46,324 bases of DNA from Clostridia bacterium (GTDB lineage Bacteria > Bacillota > Clostridia > TANB77 > CAG-465): assembly GCA_017534305.1 (NCBI GenBank), contig JAFWCU010000005.1, positions 1-46,324 on the forward strand. The letters are read 5' to 3'. Shown piece by piece: positions 36,997 to 44,128 of the stretch. A program made the position numbers and the translations under genes. The notes beneath the pieces were generated by a model. That model searched no databases. It saw only the letters and a list, made by a program, of their open reading frames with translations, and had not been told where the DNA came from. How positions within the stretch are numbered: position 1 is the stretch's first letter; every line of letters begins with the position of its first letter.

Positions 36997-37527
36997 CTAG
37001 AATTCGTATTCTACTACTTTTCCAGTTTCCATTGTTTGTTTTACATCAATTGCTCTTTGATTTGAACTTCCTCTAAATTTAAGTCCTTCTTCCTTCTTGT
37101 CTAGTTCAAATTCTCCATCAATTAATATGTCTGAAGCTTTTAGAAGCTCCAAGTATTTATTTTCTGCATTTGCTTTTTCAATTAGTTCTTCGTATTTAAA
37201 TCCTGTATATGTTATTACGTTTAATTTTTCATTTTTTATTTTATTTAAAAGCTTAACAAGTTTGCCTGCCTGCATAAATGGTTCTCCACCACTTAAAGTT
37301 ACACCTTTAAGAAGTGGATCTGAATCTATCATAGAAGCAATTTTTTCTATTGATTCATCTCTACCACCGTTAACATCATGAGTTTGAGGATTGTGACATC
37401 CTTTACATCCATGTGGGCAGCCTTGTGTAAAAACTACAAATCTAATTCCAGGGCCATCAACTATTGATTCTTCAACAAGGCCTGCAATTCTTATTTTATC
37501 ATCATCATTATTATAATAATACATCAT
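36997..37527 (-). CDS. nrdG: Anaerobic ribonucleotide reductase activating protein (radical SAM)
   Basis: NrdG uses a 4Fe-4S cluster and SAM to make the glycyl radical on the class III reductase. The cluster motif CPHGCKGCHNP (CxxxCxxC) lies near residues 37-46, with TLSGGEPFMQ following and ILIDGEFELDKKE near the C-terminus. Length 176 residues is usual (E. coli 154). Its start overlaps the end of the 90-residue glycyl-radical ORF by 17 bases, so both are translated together, fitting their predicted direct contact. Confidence 0.96.
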   Translation of the reverse strand: MMYYYNNDDDKIRIAGLVEESIVDGPGIRFVVFTQGCPHGCKGCHNPQTHDVNGGRDESIEKIASMIDSDPLLKGVTLSGGEPFMQAGKLVKLLNKIKNEKLNVITYTGFKYEELIEKANAENKYLELLKASDILIDGEFELDKKEEGLKFRGSSNQRAIDVKQTMETGKVVEYEF

Positions 37528-37783
37528 GTTTTACTCTATCTTGTTCTTCTGCTCTCTTTCCATCATTGAATCTGTCTAATGTTCCAACTAAATAACCAGT
37601 TATTCTTCTGATTCTTTCAAATGGAACATCGTTTTTGTACTTGTAGCTAAGATTTACATAGTCTCCATCTACGTTAAGATTTAATACTGCTATTTCTTGT
37701 TCAGGGTTTTTGTCTTGAACATACTTGACATATTCGTCAATCTCTTCTTGTGTTAAATTTCCACCTTGTGTGTTTATTACCAT
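37511..37783 (-). CDS. Stand-alone glycyl-radical domain of class III ribonucleotide reductase
   Basis: The 90-residue protein ends with RRITGYLVGTLDRFNDGK, then RVKHD. This matches the C-terminal glycyl-radical loop of classical NrdD (E. coli RRVCGYLGSP, FNAGK, RVKH, radical on Gly681). The radical residue here would be G63. The first 55 residues (NLTQEEIDEYVKYVQDKNPE, then beta-like stretches) are unlike NrdD and may dock it to the large subunit. The large NrdD at 38320-40581 lacks this loop, so the two probably form one enzyme. The gene overlaps nrdG, has an AGGAGG site and a promoter of its own. An alternative is a spare domain, like YfiD for pyruvate formate-lyase. Confidence 0.82.
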   Translation of the reverse strand: MVINTQGGNLTQEEIDEYVKYVQDKNPEQEIAVLNLNVDGDYVNLSYKYKNDVPFERIRRITGYLVGTLDRFNDGKRAEEQDRVKHDVLL

Positions 37784-37812
37784 ATAGCATACCTCCTCTA
37801 AATACTACTATG

Positions 37813-37841
37813 ATTATATCAATAAATTAATAATAAATCAA
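37813..37841 (-). promoter_or_regulatory. Promoter of the glycyl-radical-domain/nrdG operon
   Basis: TTGATT (37836-37841), 17-base spacer and TATAAT (37813-37818) on the minus strand. No clear NrdR box was seen. Confidence 0.8.
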
Positions 37842-37912
37842 CTATTTTATTATTATGTAAAAGAGTATCAAATAATTATGTTTACTTAATTACAACTTTT
37901 CTTTATTATTAT

Positions 37913-37941
37913 TTGATTTTTGCAAAGAAATATGTTATAAT
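37913..37941 (+). promoter_or_regulatory. Promoter of the 92-residue unknown gene
   Basis: TTGATT (37913-37918), 17-base spacer and TATAAT (37936-37941), divergent from the glycyl-radical/nrdG promoter with the two -35 boxes about 70 bases apart. Confidence 0.78.
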
Positions 37942-37997
37942 ATCACAGAAATAATAATAGAAAGGGTAGATTAACTATATCTACAGTGGTGATAAAT

Positions 37998-38276
37998 ATG
38001 AGTGTATCTACAAAAACTTCTCAAGATTTAAATGAATTATTTACTAAACTATTATTCTTAATACAATCTGGCTTTTACGAATATGGCTATTGTTCATTTT
38101 ACATTGCTTCATCTGGTGGCAACTCAATAGAAATATTTGCAAATGATAAAACTTTATTTAGAGGAAATGACGCAGCATGTCAACGAGTATTTAAAGAGCT
38201 ACTAAAAAGATTAAAGAAACAAAATTATAGAATAACAGGAGATAAAGAATATTTGACTATTAGAAGAAATATATAA
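37998..38276 (+). CDS. Unknown 92-residue protein inside the nrd locus
   Basis: I do not recognise this protein. It is soluble, with a predicted helix at the start (SQDLNELFTKLLFLIQSG), a central strand region (YCSFYIASSGGNSIEIFAND), and a basic C-terminal helix (AACQRVFKELLKRLKKQNYR). I chose the ATG at 37998, with GGTGAT just upstream, over in-frame GTG codons at 37986 and 37989. It has a good promoter and a strong terminator, so it is a real transcription unit. It lies on the opposite strand between nrdD and the glycyl-radical/nrdG genes, but a link to ribonucleotide reduction is only positional. Confidence 0.78.
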   Translation: MSVSTKTSQDLNELFTKLLFLIQSGFYEYGYCSFYIASSGGNSIEIFANDKTLFRGNDAACQRVFKELLKRLKKQNYRITGDKEYLTIRRNI

Positions 38277-38278
38277 AA

Positions 38279-38312
38279 GGACTACTTAAACTTAAAGTAG
38301 TCCTCTTTTTTT
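38279..38312 (+). terminator. Terminator between the 92-residue gene and nrdD
   Basis: GGACTACTT and AAGTAGTCC form a 9-bp stem followed by CTTTTTTT on the plus strand. The minus side has a weaker TTTTATAT tract, so it may also serve nrdD. Confidence 0.88.
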
Positions 38313-38319
38313 ATCTTAT

Positions 38320-40581
38320 TTAATTACAACAAGTATATTTTGCAGGTCTTTTTATTCTTTCTGTTATAGTTTTAGCATCACTAAATTCTGATCTTCCACA
38401 ATGTGGACAAACATCTTTAATTATTCCTGTATATCCACAAATTGGATCTCTATCTACTGGATGGTTTACTGAACCATAACCTACACCAGATTCTTTCATA
38501 CAACGAATAATTTGTTCAAAAGCTTCTAGATTTTGAGTTGGGTCACCATCTAGTTCAACATAACTAATATGTCCACCATTTGTTAAATTATGATATGGTG
38601 CTTCAATTTTAATTTTATTGAATGCACTTATTTTATAATATACAGGTACATGGAATGAGTTAGTATAGTATTCTCTATCTGTAACTCCTTCTATTACGCC
38701 ATAACGTTTTTTATCTATTTTAACAAATCTTCCAGAAAGTCCCTCTGCAGGAGTAGCAATAAGGGTAAAGTTCATATGAGTTTTCTTTGTTTCCTCATCT
38801 ACTCTTTCTCTCATATGAGAAATAATTTTAAGGCCTAACTCTCTTGCTTCTTCAGTTTCTCCATGATGAGAACCAATTAATGCTTTAAGGCATTCAGCAA
38901 GTCCAATAAAGCCCATAGTTAAAGAACCATGTTTTAATACTTCTCCAACCTTATCTGTGCTTTTTAATTTATCTGAATCAAGCCATACATGTTGTCCCAT
39001 TAAGAATGGATAGTTGTATACTTTTTTATTTGCTTGAATTTTAAATCTAGCTTTTAATTGATCTATTACTAAATCCATCTTTTCGTCTAACATTTCAAAG
39101 AATTTTTCAACATCACCATTTGCTTCAATTCCAAGTCTTGGAAGGTTAATAGATGTAAAGCTTAAATTTCCTCTACCACATACAACTTCTTTTTTAGGAT
39201 CATATGCGTTAGCCATAACTCTTGTTCTACAACCCATATAAGCAACTTCAGTGTTGTAATCCCCTTCTCTATAATATTGTAGATTAAATGGAGCATCTAT
39301 AAATGAGAAGTTAGGGAATAATCTCTTTGCAGATACTCTACAGCTTAATTTAAATAAATCATAGTTTGGATCTCCTGGATTATAGTTAATTCCTTCTTTT
39401 ACTCTAAATATTTGAATTGGGAATATTGGTGTTTCACCATTTCCAAGTCCAGCCTCAGTAGTTAAAAGCAGTTGTTTCATAACAAGTCTTCCTTCAGGAG
39501 ATGTATCTAGTCCATAGTTAATACTACTAAATGGTACTTGAGCACCAGCACGAGAATGCATAGTATTTAAATTATGAACGAATGATTCCATCGCTTGGTA
39601 AGTAGCTTTTTCTACTTCTTTATCTGTATATTTAACAGTAAATTTTTGTATTTTATCTATAGTTTTATCATCTAAATATTCGCTTAAATATTTTCTTTCA
39701 ATATCTAAATATCCATTAGAATCTTGGTAAGTTGCAACTTTATCTTTATCATATTTAATAGACTTTACAACAAGTTCACCTATAGCTTGTGGGTCTTCTA
39801 AATCTGTTAATAGTTCTAATGCCTTAACTAAGTTTTTAAGATATTCTTTTTTATATGTAACTCTTACGCCTTTTGCCATTGCATATTCAAAGTTTGGTAT
39901 ACTTTGTCCACCATGTTGATCATTTTGGTTGGATTGTATTGCAATAGCGGCAAGAGCTGCATAGCTTCCAATACTTTGAGGCTCACGTAAAAAACCTTCA
40001 CCTGTACTAAAGCCATCTTTAAAAAGCTTAATTAAATCTATTTGACAGCAAGTAGTAGTAAGTGTTAAGAAATCTAAATCATGGATATGAATATCTCCAT
40101 TTTTATGTGCTGCAGAATGTTCTGGTTTTAAAATGCATAAATGATAGAAGTTTTTAGCTCCTTCTGAACCATATTTAAGCATTGTTCCCATAGCAGTATC
40201 TGCATTAACATTTGCATTTTCTCTTTTTGTATCATTGTTAATTGCATCATCATATGTAAGGCCTCTAAATGTTTCAATTATTTCAAGGCCTCTTTCTCTT
40301 TCTTTTTCACGTTCTTCATCAAAAGCAATATATGAAGCAAGAGTCTTCTTGTGTCCTTGCTCTCTTAATACTTTCTCAACTGTTGTTTGTATTTGACGAG
40401 ATGTAATTTCTCTTGAATCATGATCTTTATATAATTCTTCTAAAACTATATTTGCCAATTCTTCTGCACGTTTATAGTCTCTTCCACCTATTTCATTTGC
40501 TGCTTTGTATATAGATTTTGCTATTCTTTCTACATTAAAATTTACTTTTCTTCCATCTTTTTTTATTACATTTGTTATCAT
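38320..40581 (-). CDS. nrdD: Class III ribonucleotide reductase large subunit lacking the glycyl-radical loop
   Basis: The oxygen-sensitive reductase makes deoxynucleotides from NTPs. The 753-residue protein has an ATP-cone (about 1-95, KKDGRKVNFNVERIAKSIY), the ten-stranded core with CCQIDL (C178, C179) and the thiyl cysteine in YMGCRTRV (C451), and a C-terminal metal-site region with C715 (ICGYTG) and C725/C728 (CPHCG). In normal NrdD the next segment is RRxxGYxG carrying the radical glycine. Here the chain ends TERIKRPAKYTCCN (C751, C752) and that loop is absent. The loop is encoded by the 90-residue gene at 37511-37783. An AGAGGTGG site and a good promoter precede the ATG. Confidence 0.93.
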   Translation of the reverse strand: MITNVIKKDGRKVNFNVERIAKSIYKAANEIGGRDYKRAEELANIVLEELYKDHDSREITSRQIQTTVEKVLREQGHKKTLASYIAFDEEREKERERGLEIIETFRGLTYDDAINNDTKRENANVNADTAMGTMLKYGSEGAKNFYHLCILKPEHSAAHKNGDIHIHDLDFLTLTTTCCQIDLIKLFKDGFSTGEGFLREPQSIGSYAALAAIAIQSNQNDQHGGQSIPNFEYAMAKGVRVTYKKEYLKNLVKALELLTDLEDPQAIGELVVKSIKYDKDKVATYQDSNGYLDIERKYLSEYLDDKTIDKIQKFTVKYTDKEVEKATYQAMESFVHNLNTMHSRAGAQVPFSSINYGLDTSPEGRLVMKQLLLTTEAGLGNGETPIFPIQIFRVKEGINYNPGDPNYDLFKLSCRVSAKRLFPNFSFIDAPFNLQYYREGDYNTEVAYMGCRTRVMANAYDPKKEVVCGRGNLSFTSINLPRLGIEANGDVEKFFEMLDEKMDLVIDQLKARFKIQANKKVYNYPFLMGQHVWLDSDKLKSTDKVGEVLKHGSLTMGFIGLAECLKALIGSHHGETEEARELGLKIISHMRERVDEETKKTHMNFTLIATPAEGLSGRFVKIDKKRYGVIEGVTDREYYTNSFHVPVYYKISAFNKIKIEAPYHNLTNGGHISYVELDGDPTQNLEAFEQIIRCMKESGVGYGSVNHPVDRDPICGYTGIIKDVCPHCGRSEFSDAKTITERIKRPAKYTCCN

Positions 40582-40615
40582 ATATATTCCACCTCTTATT
40601 GACAGTTCATTTGTG

Positions 40616-40644
40616 ATTATATCATTTACCTTTTATGATTTCAA
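40616..40644 (-). promoter_or_regulatory. Promoter of nrdD
   Basis: TTGAAA (40639-40644), 17-base spacer and TATAAT (40616-40621) on the minus strand, 35 bases before the nrdD ATG. Confidence 0.8.
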
Positions 40645-40657
40645 TATAAAAAATCGA

Positions 40658-42028
40658 CTAATTTTCCTCTATTTTTCCATAATTGTTAACTACTACATTT
40701 GTAATTGCTTCTACATAGCTATTTGTATTAGTTTTAATATTTTTTGCATCATTTGGACAATTTATAAATCCAAGTTCTAGTAGATAACTTTCAGCTGCAA
40801 TATTTGAATTGTGATAAGGATTATCTCCCGCTTCTTTATTTCTACCATCAACATATGCACCAGTCATTATTCCACCTGTTTCTCTAACTGCAAAATAATA
40901 TGGGGTATCTGTAGTAATTGTTTTATATGGTTCATATCCTATTTCTTTTGCGTAATCTATAGCTTCTTTAACTTCTGCTTCTGTATAAGTTCTAACATAT
41001 ACACCATCTAATACTTTATTTATATTATTTTGTGAGTAATTTACTTTAACAGTATTTTTTACACTATCTGCAAATTCTTTTGCCATAGTAAGATTCATAT
41101 GATTTGCAGTATATATTTCAACACCACCCACACTATTATCTTTTTCTGTATAGTTTAAATGTACAGATAAGAATAGCTTTGCATGTGTTTTATATGGTGC
41201 AACTGCTCTTCCATCTTCTCCATAAGCACCTATATATTTACTATCATCTACACGAGTCATATATACTTTATATCCAAGTTCTTCAAGTCTTTTTTGAAGA
41301 GCTAAAGATATTTTTAATGTATAATCTTTTTCTTGTATATCTTGGAAAACAGCACCAGTATCTCTTGCACCATGTCCTGCATCAATTACTATATCATAAA
41401 CATCTTCTGGTAAAGATTTAATATCTGTTACAGCTAAAGCCATATATTCTTTTTCATTAAATGCAGAAAAAGTAATAATATCTTTATAATTCTTTCCACC
41501 AGTAGTAGTTGTATAGTACTCCTGATCTGAATATGAAGTAGTATTATTTAACGAATAATATTTATTAATTTCTTGTGATTGTTCGTCTACTACAACATCT
41601 TTACTTGCTTTAACAGCAAGATAATACTCGCCAAGTGGTATATCATCTAAATCTATTCCTTCATTAATATTTTTACCCAAAGTATAATATAGCTTATTAT
41701 CTTTAAATGATACAACAAGTGGATATTCAGTAACTGTTCCATCAAGTGTAACCATAGCTAATGTATACTTAAAACTTGAATCTGCATTTTCAATAACGCC
41801 TCCAAGATTTAAATGTTTACCATATATTGTATATTTTGTAAGTGTTGCATAACCATCCTCAAATTTAGAAAATAATTCTGTTTTTGCTCTTAGTTCTTTT
41901 TCTTCTTTAGACATTAAAGTATCTGTATCTAGTAATACATGATAAAGTCCCATTAGTAACACCATAATAACCATTATAGCAATTACTTGAACAAATCTTG
42001 TATATACACTTTTGCCAAAATATTTCAT
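40658..42028 (-). CDS. N-acetylmuramoyl-L-alanine amidase (Amidase_3), membrane anchored
   Basis: This 456-residue enzyme would cut the bond between MurNAc and the stem peptide. It has an N-terminal membrane segment (about 15-33), a beta-rich region of about 170 residues, and a zinc amidase domain from about 215 with IDAGHGARDTGA, SVHLNY and LLELGFINCPNDA, which give the metal-binding His and catalytic Glu residues. An insertion of about 60 residues (about 355-415) lies before the last motif. I chose the ATG at 42028 with AGGTGA 8 bases upstream. That site overlaps the stop of the FAD oxidoreductase gene, so the two are coupled. Confidence 0.9.
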   Translation of the reverse strand: MKYFGKSVYTRFVQVIAIMVIMVLLMGLYHVLLDTDTLMSKEEKELRAKTELFSKFEDGYATLTKYTIYGKHLNLGGVIENADSSFKYTLAMVTLDGTVTEYPLVVSFKDNKLYYTLGKNINEGIDLDDIPLGEYYLAVKASKDVVVDEQSQEINKYYSLNNTTSYSDQEYYTTTTGGKNYKDIITFSAFNEKEYMALAVTDIKSLPEDVYDIVIDAGHGARDTGAVFQDIQEKDYTLKISLALQKRLEELGYKVYMTRVDDSKYIGAYGEDGRAVAPYKTHAKLFLSVHLNYTEKDNSVGGVEIYTANHMNLTMAKEFADSVKNTVKVNYSQNNINKVLDGVYVRTYTEAEVKEAIDYAKEIGYEPYKTITTDTPYYFAVRETGGIMTGAYVDGRNKEAGDNPYHNSNIAAESYLLELGFINCPNDAKNIKTNTNSYVEAITNVVVNNYGKIEEN

Positions 42029-42040
42029 ATATATTATCAC

Positions 42041-43600
42041 CTACTCTTTTTCTAGTATTTTAATTGCAACTTTAATTCCATCAACAGCTGCAGTCATTAT
42101 TCCTCCAGCATACCCTGCACCTTCTCCACAAGGATATATACCATATACATTAGACATTAATGTATTTTTATCTCTTGTTATTTGCACAGGTGAAGATGTA
42201 CGAGTTTCAACAGCTGTTAAAACTGCATCTTTATCTGCAAATCCATGCATTTTTTTATCTAATTCAATAATTGATTCTTTTAATGTTTCATTAACAAATC
42301 CAGGAAATAACTCATTTAAATTTGAAGGCATAACACCTGGTTTGTATGTTGGTTCAACTTTTCCAAAAGAAGTAGTTGTAACGCCATCAAGATAATCTCC
42401 TACCTTTTGGGCGGGAGCAAAATAGTTAAGCCCACCCATTAAAAATGCTTTTTTCTCTAAAGCTTCTTGGAAATACATTCCAGCAAGTGGACTTGTACCA
42501 CCACAATCTTCTGGTTTAACTTCAACTAAAAGCGCACTGTTTGCATTTTTACCATCACGCGCAAACTTACTCATTCCGTTTGTTACAACTGTATCTTCAT
42601 CTGAAGATGAAGCCATTACTTGTCCACCAGGACACATACAAAATGTATAACAAGCTCTTCCATTTTTTGCATGATATACAAGTTTATATTCTGCAGGAGG
42701 AAGTTCAAACTCACATTCATCACCATATTGTGCAAAATTAATATCTTTTTGCAAATGTTCAATTCTTGCACCTATAGCAAAATTTTTAGGTACAATTTGT
42801 ATATTTCTATCTAATATCATTTTAAATGTATCTCTTGCACTATGTCCAATTGCAAGTATTACTGTATCTGTTTTTATTTCTTCTTCACCACATTTAATTC
42901 CAACTATTTTTCCTTTATTAACCACTAGATCTGTTACTTGAGTTTCAAATCTAAATTCTCCACCTTTTGAAATAATATATTCACGCATATTTTTAACAAT
43001 CTTTACTAAATTATCTGTTCCAATATGTGGTTTTGCAACATACAGTATTTCACGAGGAGCACCGAATCTAACAAATTCTTCTAGTACTTTTCTTGAAAAA
43101 ATTGATGTATTTCCAGTGTTTAATTTACCATCTGAAAATGTTCCTGCTCCACCCTCACCAAATTGAATATTAGTTGAAGTGTTAAGATTTCCTGTTTTAA
43201 TAAAGTTATCCACAATTTCTACACGTTTATCTACATCAGCACCACGTTCAAAAACTATTGGACAAAAGCCATTATCCACTAAAGTTAATGCACAAAATAG
43301 TCCTGCAGGTCCTGAACCTACTACAGCAATTTTAGATTTAGATGTACGCAAAACATTAATTTGAGGATATGTTTCATCTTCTACAACAGTTGCACCTTTA
43401 ATTATACGTGATACTTTTAAATCTACATCTACTGCATAATTATAATAAATATCCTTTTTATTCCTTGCATCAATTGAACGTTTAAAAATATATGCGCTTT
43501 TAATTTCATGTGGTTTAATATTATACTTTTTAAGAGCTAAATCTATTACTTGTCTATCCTCTAAATTTGCCCTTATTTTGATATTAGATAATCTTATCAT
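42041..43600 (-). CDS. FAD/NAD(P)-dependent oxidoreductase (COG2509 type)
   Basis: A 519-residue flavoprotein. About 90 N-terminal residues form a small alpha/beta domain, then come the dinucleotide-binding fold IAVVGSGPAGLFCALTL, the FGEGGAGTFSDGKLNTG motif, a second binding motif DTVILAIGHSARDTF, and the C-terminal FAD motif IYPCGEGAGYAGGIMTAA. These match the uncharacterised FAD-dependent dehydrogenase family COG2509, broadly conserved in Clostridia; substrate unknown. It starts one base after the GNAT stop with AGGAGA inside the GNAT end, and ends in the amidase ribosome binding site, so three genes form one unit. Confidence 0.9.
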   Translation of the reverse strand: MIRLSNIKIRANLEDRQVIDLALKKYNIKPHEIKSAYIFKRSIDARNKKDIYYNYAVDVDLKVSRIIKGATVVEDETYPQINVLRTSKSKIAVVGSGPAGLFCALTLVDNGFCPIVFERGADVDKRVEIVDNFIKTGNLNTSTNIQFGEGGAGTFSDGKLNTGNTSIFSRKVLEEFVRFGAPREILYVAKPHIGTDNLVKIVKNMREYIISKGGEFRFETQVTDLVVNKGKIVGIKCGEEEIKTDTVILAIGHSARDTFKMILDRNIQIVPKNFAIGARIEHLQKDINFAQYGDECEFELPPAEYKLVYHAKNGRACYTFCMCPGGQVMASSSDEDTVVTNGMSKFARDGKNANSALLVEVKPEDCGGTSPLAGMYFQEALEKKAFLMGGLNYFAPAQKVGDYLDGVTTTSFGKVEPTYKPGVMPSNLNELFPGFVNETLKESIIELDKKMHGFADKDAVLTAVETRTSSPVQITRDKNTLMSNVYGIYPCGEGAGYAGGIMTAAVDGIKVAIKILEKE

Positions 43601-43601
43601 A

Positions 43602-44030
43602 TTATTCTCCTAAATACATTGAATATTTTCTGCTAGCAGCTTTTTTAAAGCCAACAGACTCATAATAACTATGAACTCCAGTCTCAGATTCCAGACATGT
43701 TAAATTAATTGTTTTATACCCATTTTCTTTAGCATAATCTATTACATAGTTCATTATAATCTTACCATAGTTTTGTCTTCTATAAGCTTTTTTAACAGCT
43801 ACATTAAATAATTCTATAGCTGGTTGAAAAGAAAAAGTAAATAAATCTAATTTGTACATTGTAATTGAAGCTACAATTTCATCTTTTTCTTTTATAACAA
43901 TTATTTCATATGATGGACTATTTTCATCATATTTAGAATAAAGCTCCAAATCATTACTTCCATCAAAAGCATCATCTATTAATTCTTTATATGATGCTAA
44001 ATCTGATTTTTTTAATTTTTCTATTATCAT
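43602..44030 (-). CDS. GNAT-family N-acetyltransferase
   Basis: A 142-residue single-domain GNAT. The acetyl-CoA pyrophosphate loop is seen as VKKAYRRQNYGKIIMNYVI (R/Q-x-x-G-x-G/A pattern, slightly degenerate), followed by INLTCLESETGVHSYYESVG, the usual beta5 and last-helix region. Family members acetylate amines on small molecules or proteins; the substrate cannot be told. An AAGGAG site precedes the ATG. First gene of a unit with the FAD oxidoreductase and amidase. Confidence 0.88.
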   Translation of the reverse strand: MIIEKLKKSDLASYKELIDDAFDGSNDLELYSKYDENSPSYEIIVIKEKDEIVASITMYKLDLFTFSFQPAIELFNVAVKKAYRRQNYGKIIMNYVIDYAKENGYKTINLTCLESETGVHSYYESVGFKKAASRKYSMYLGE

Positions 44031-44053
44031 ATAATTCTCCTTTTTATGACAAT

Positions 44054-44082
44054 ATTATACTATAAGTTGAGAGTAAAATAAA
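44054..44082 (-). promoter_or_regulatory. Likely promoter of the GNAT-oxidoreductase-amidase unit
   Basis: A perfect TATAAT (44054-44059) with a weak TTTATT (44077-44082) 17 bases upstream on the minus strand. Confidence 0.5.
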
Positions 44083-44114
44083 GAAAAAAGAGTACACAAT
44101 TAAATGTGTACTCT
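44082..44114 (-). terminator. Terminator after the MucBP-repeat protein gene
   Basis: Minus strand AGAGTACAC paired with GTGTACTCT, followed by TTTTTTC, 15 bases past the stop. Confidence 0.87.
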
Positions 44115-44128
44115 AATTTTATTAATTC

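Noticed and set aside
37784..37997. NrdR boxes between the nrd transcription units
   Set aside because: No paired ACAC-ATAT-like motifs stand out from the AT-rich background in this region or before nrdD.
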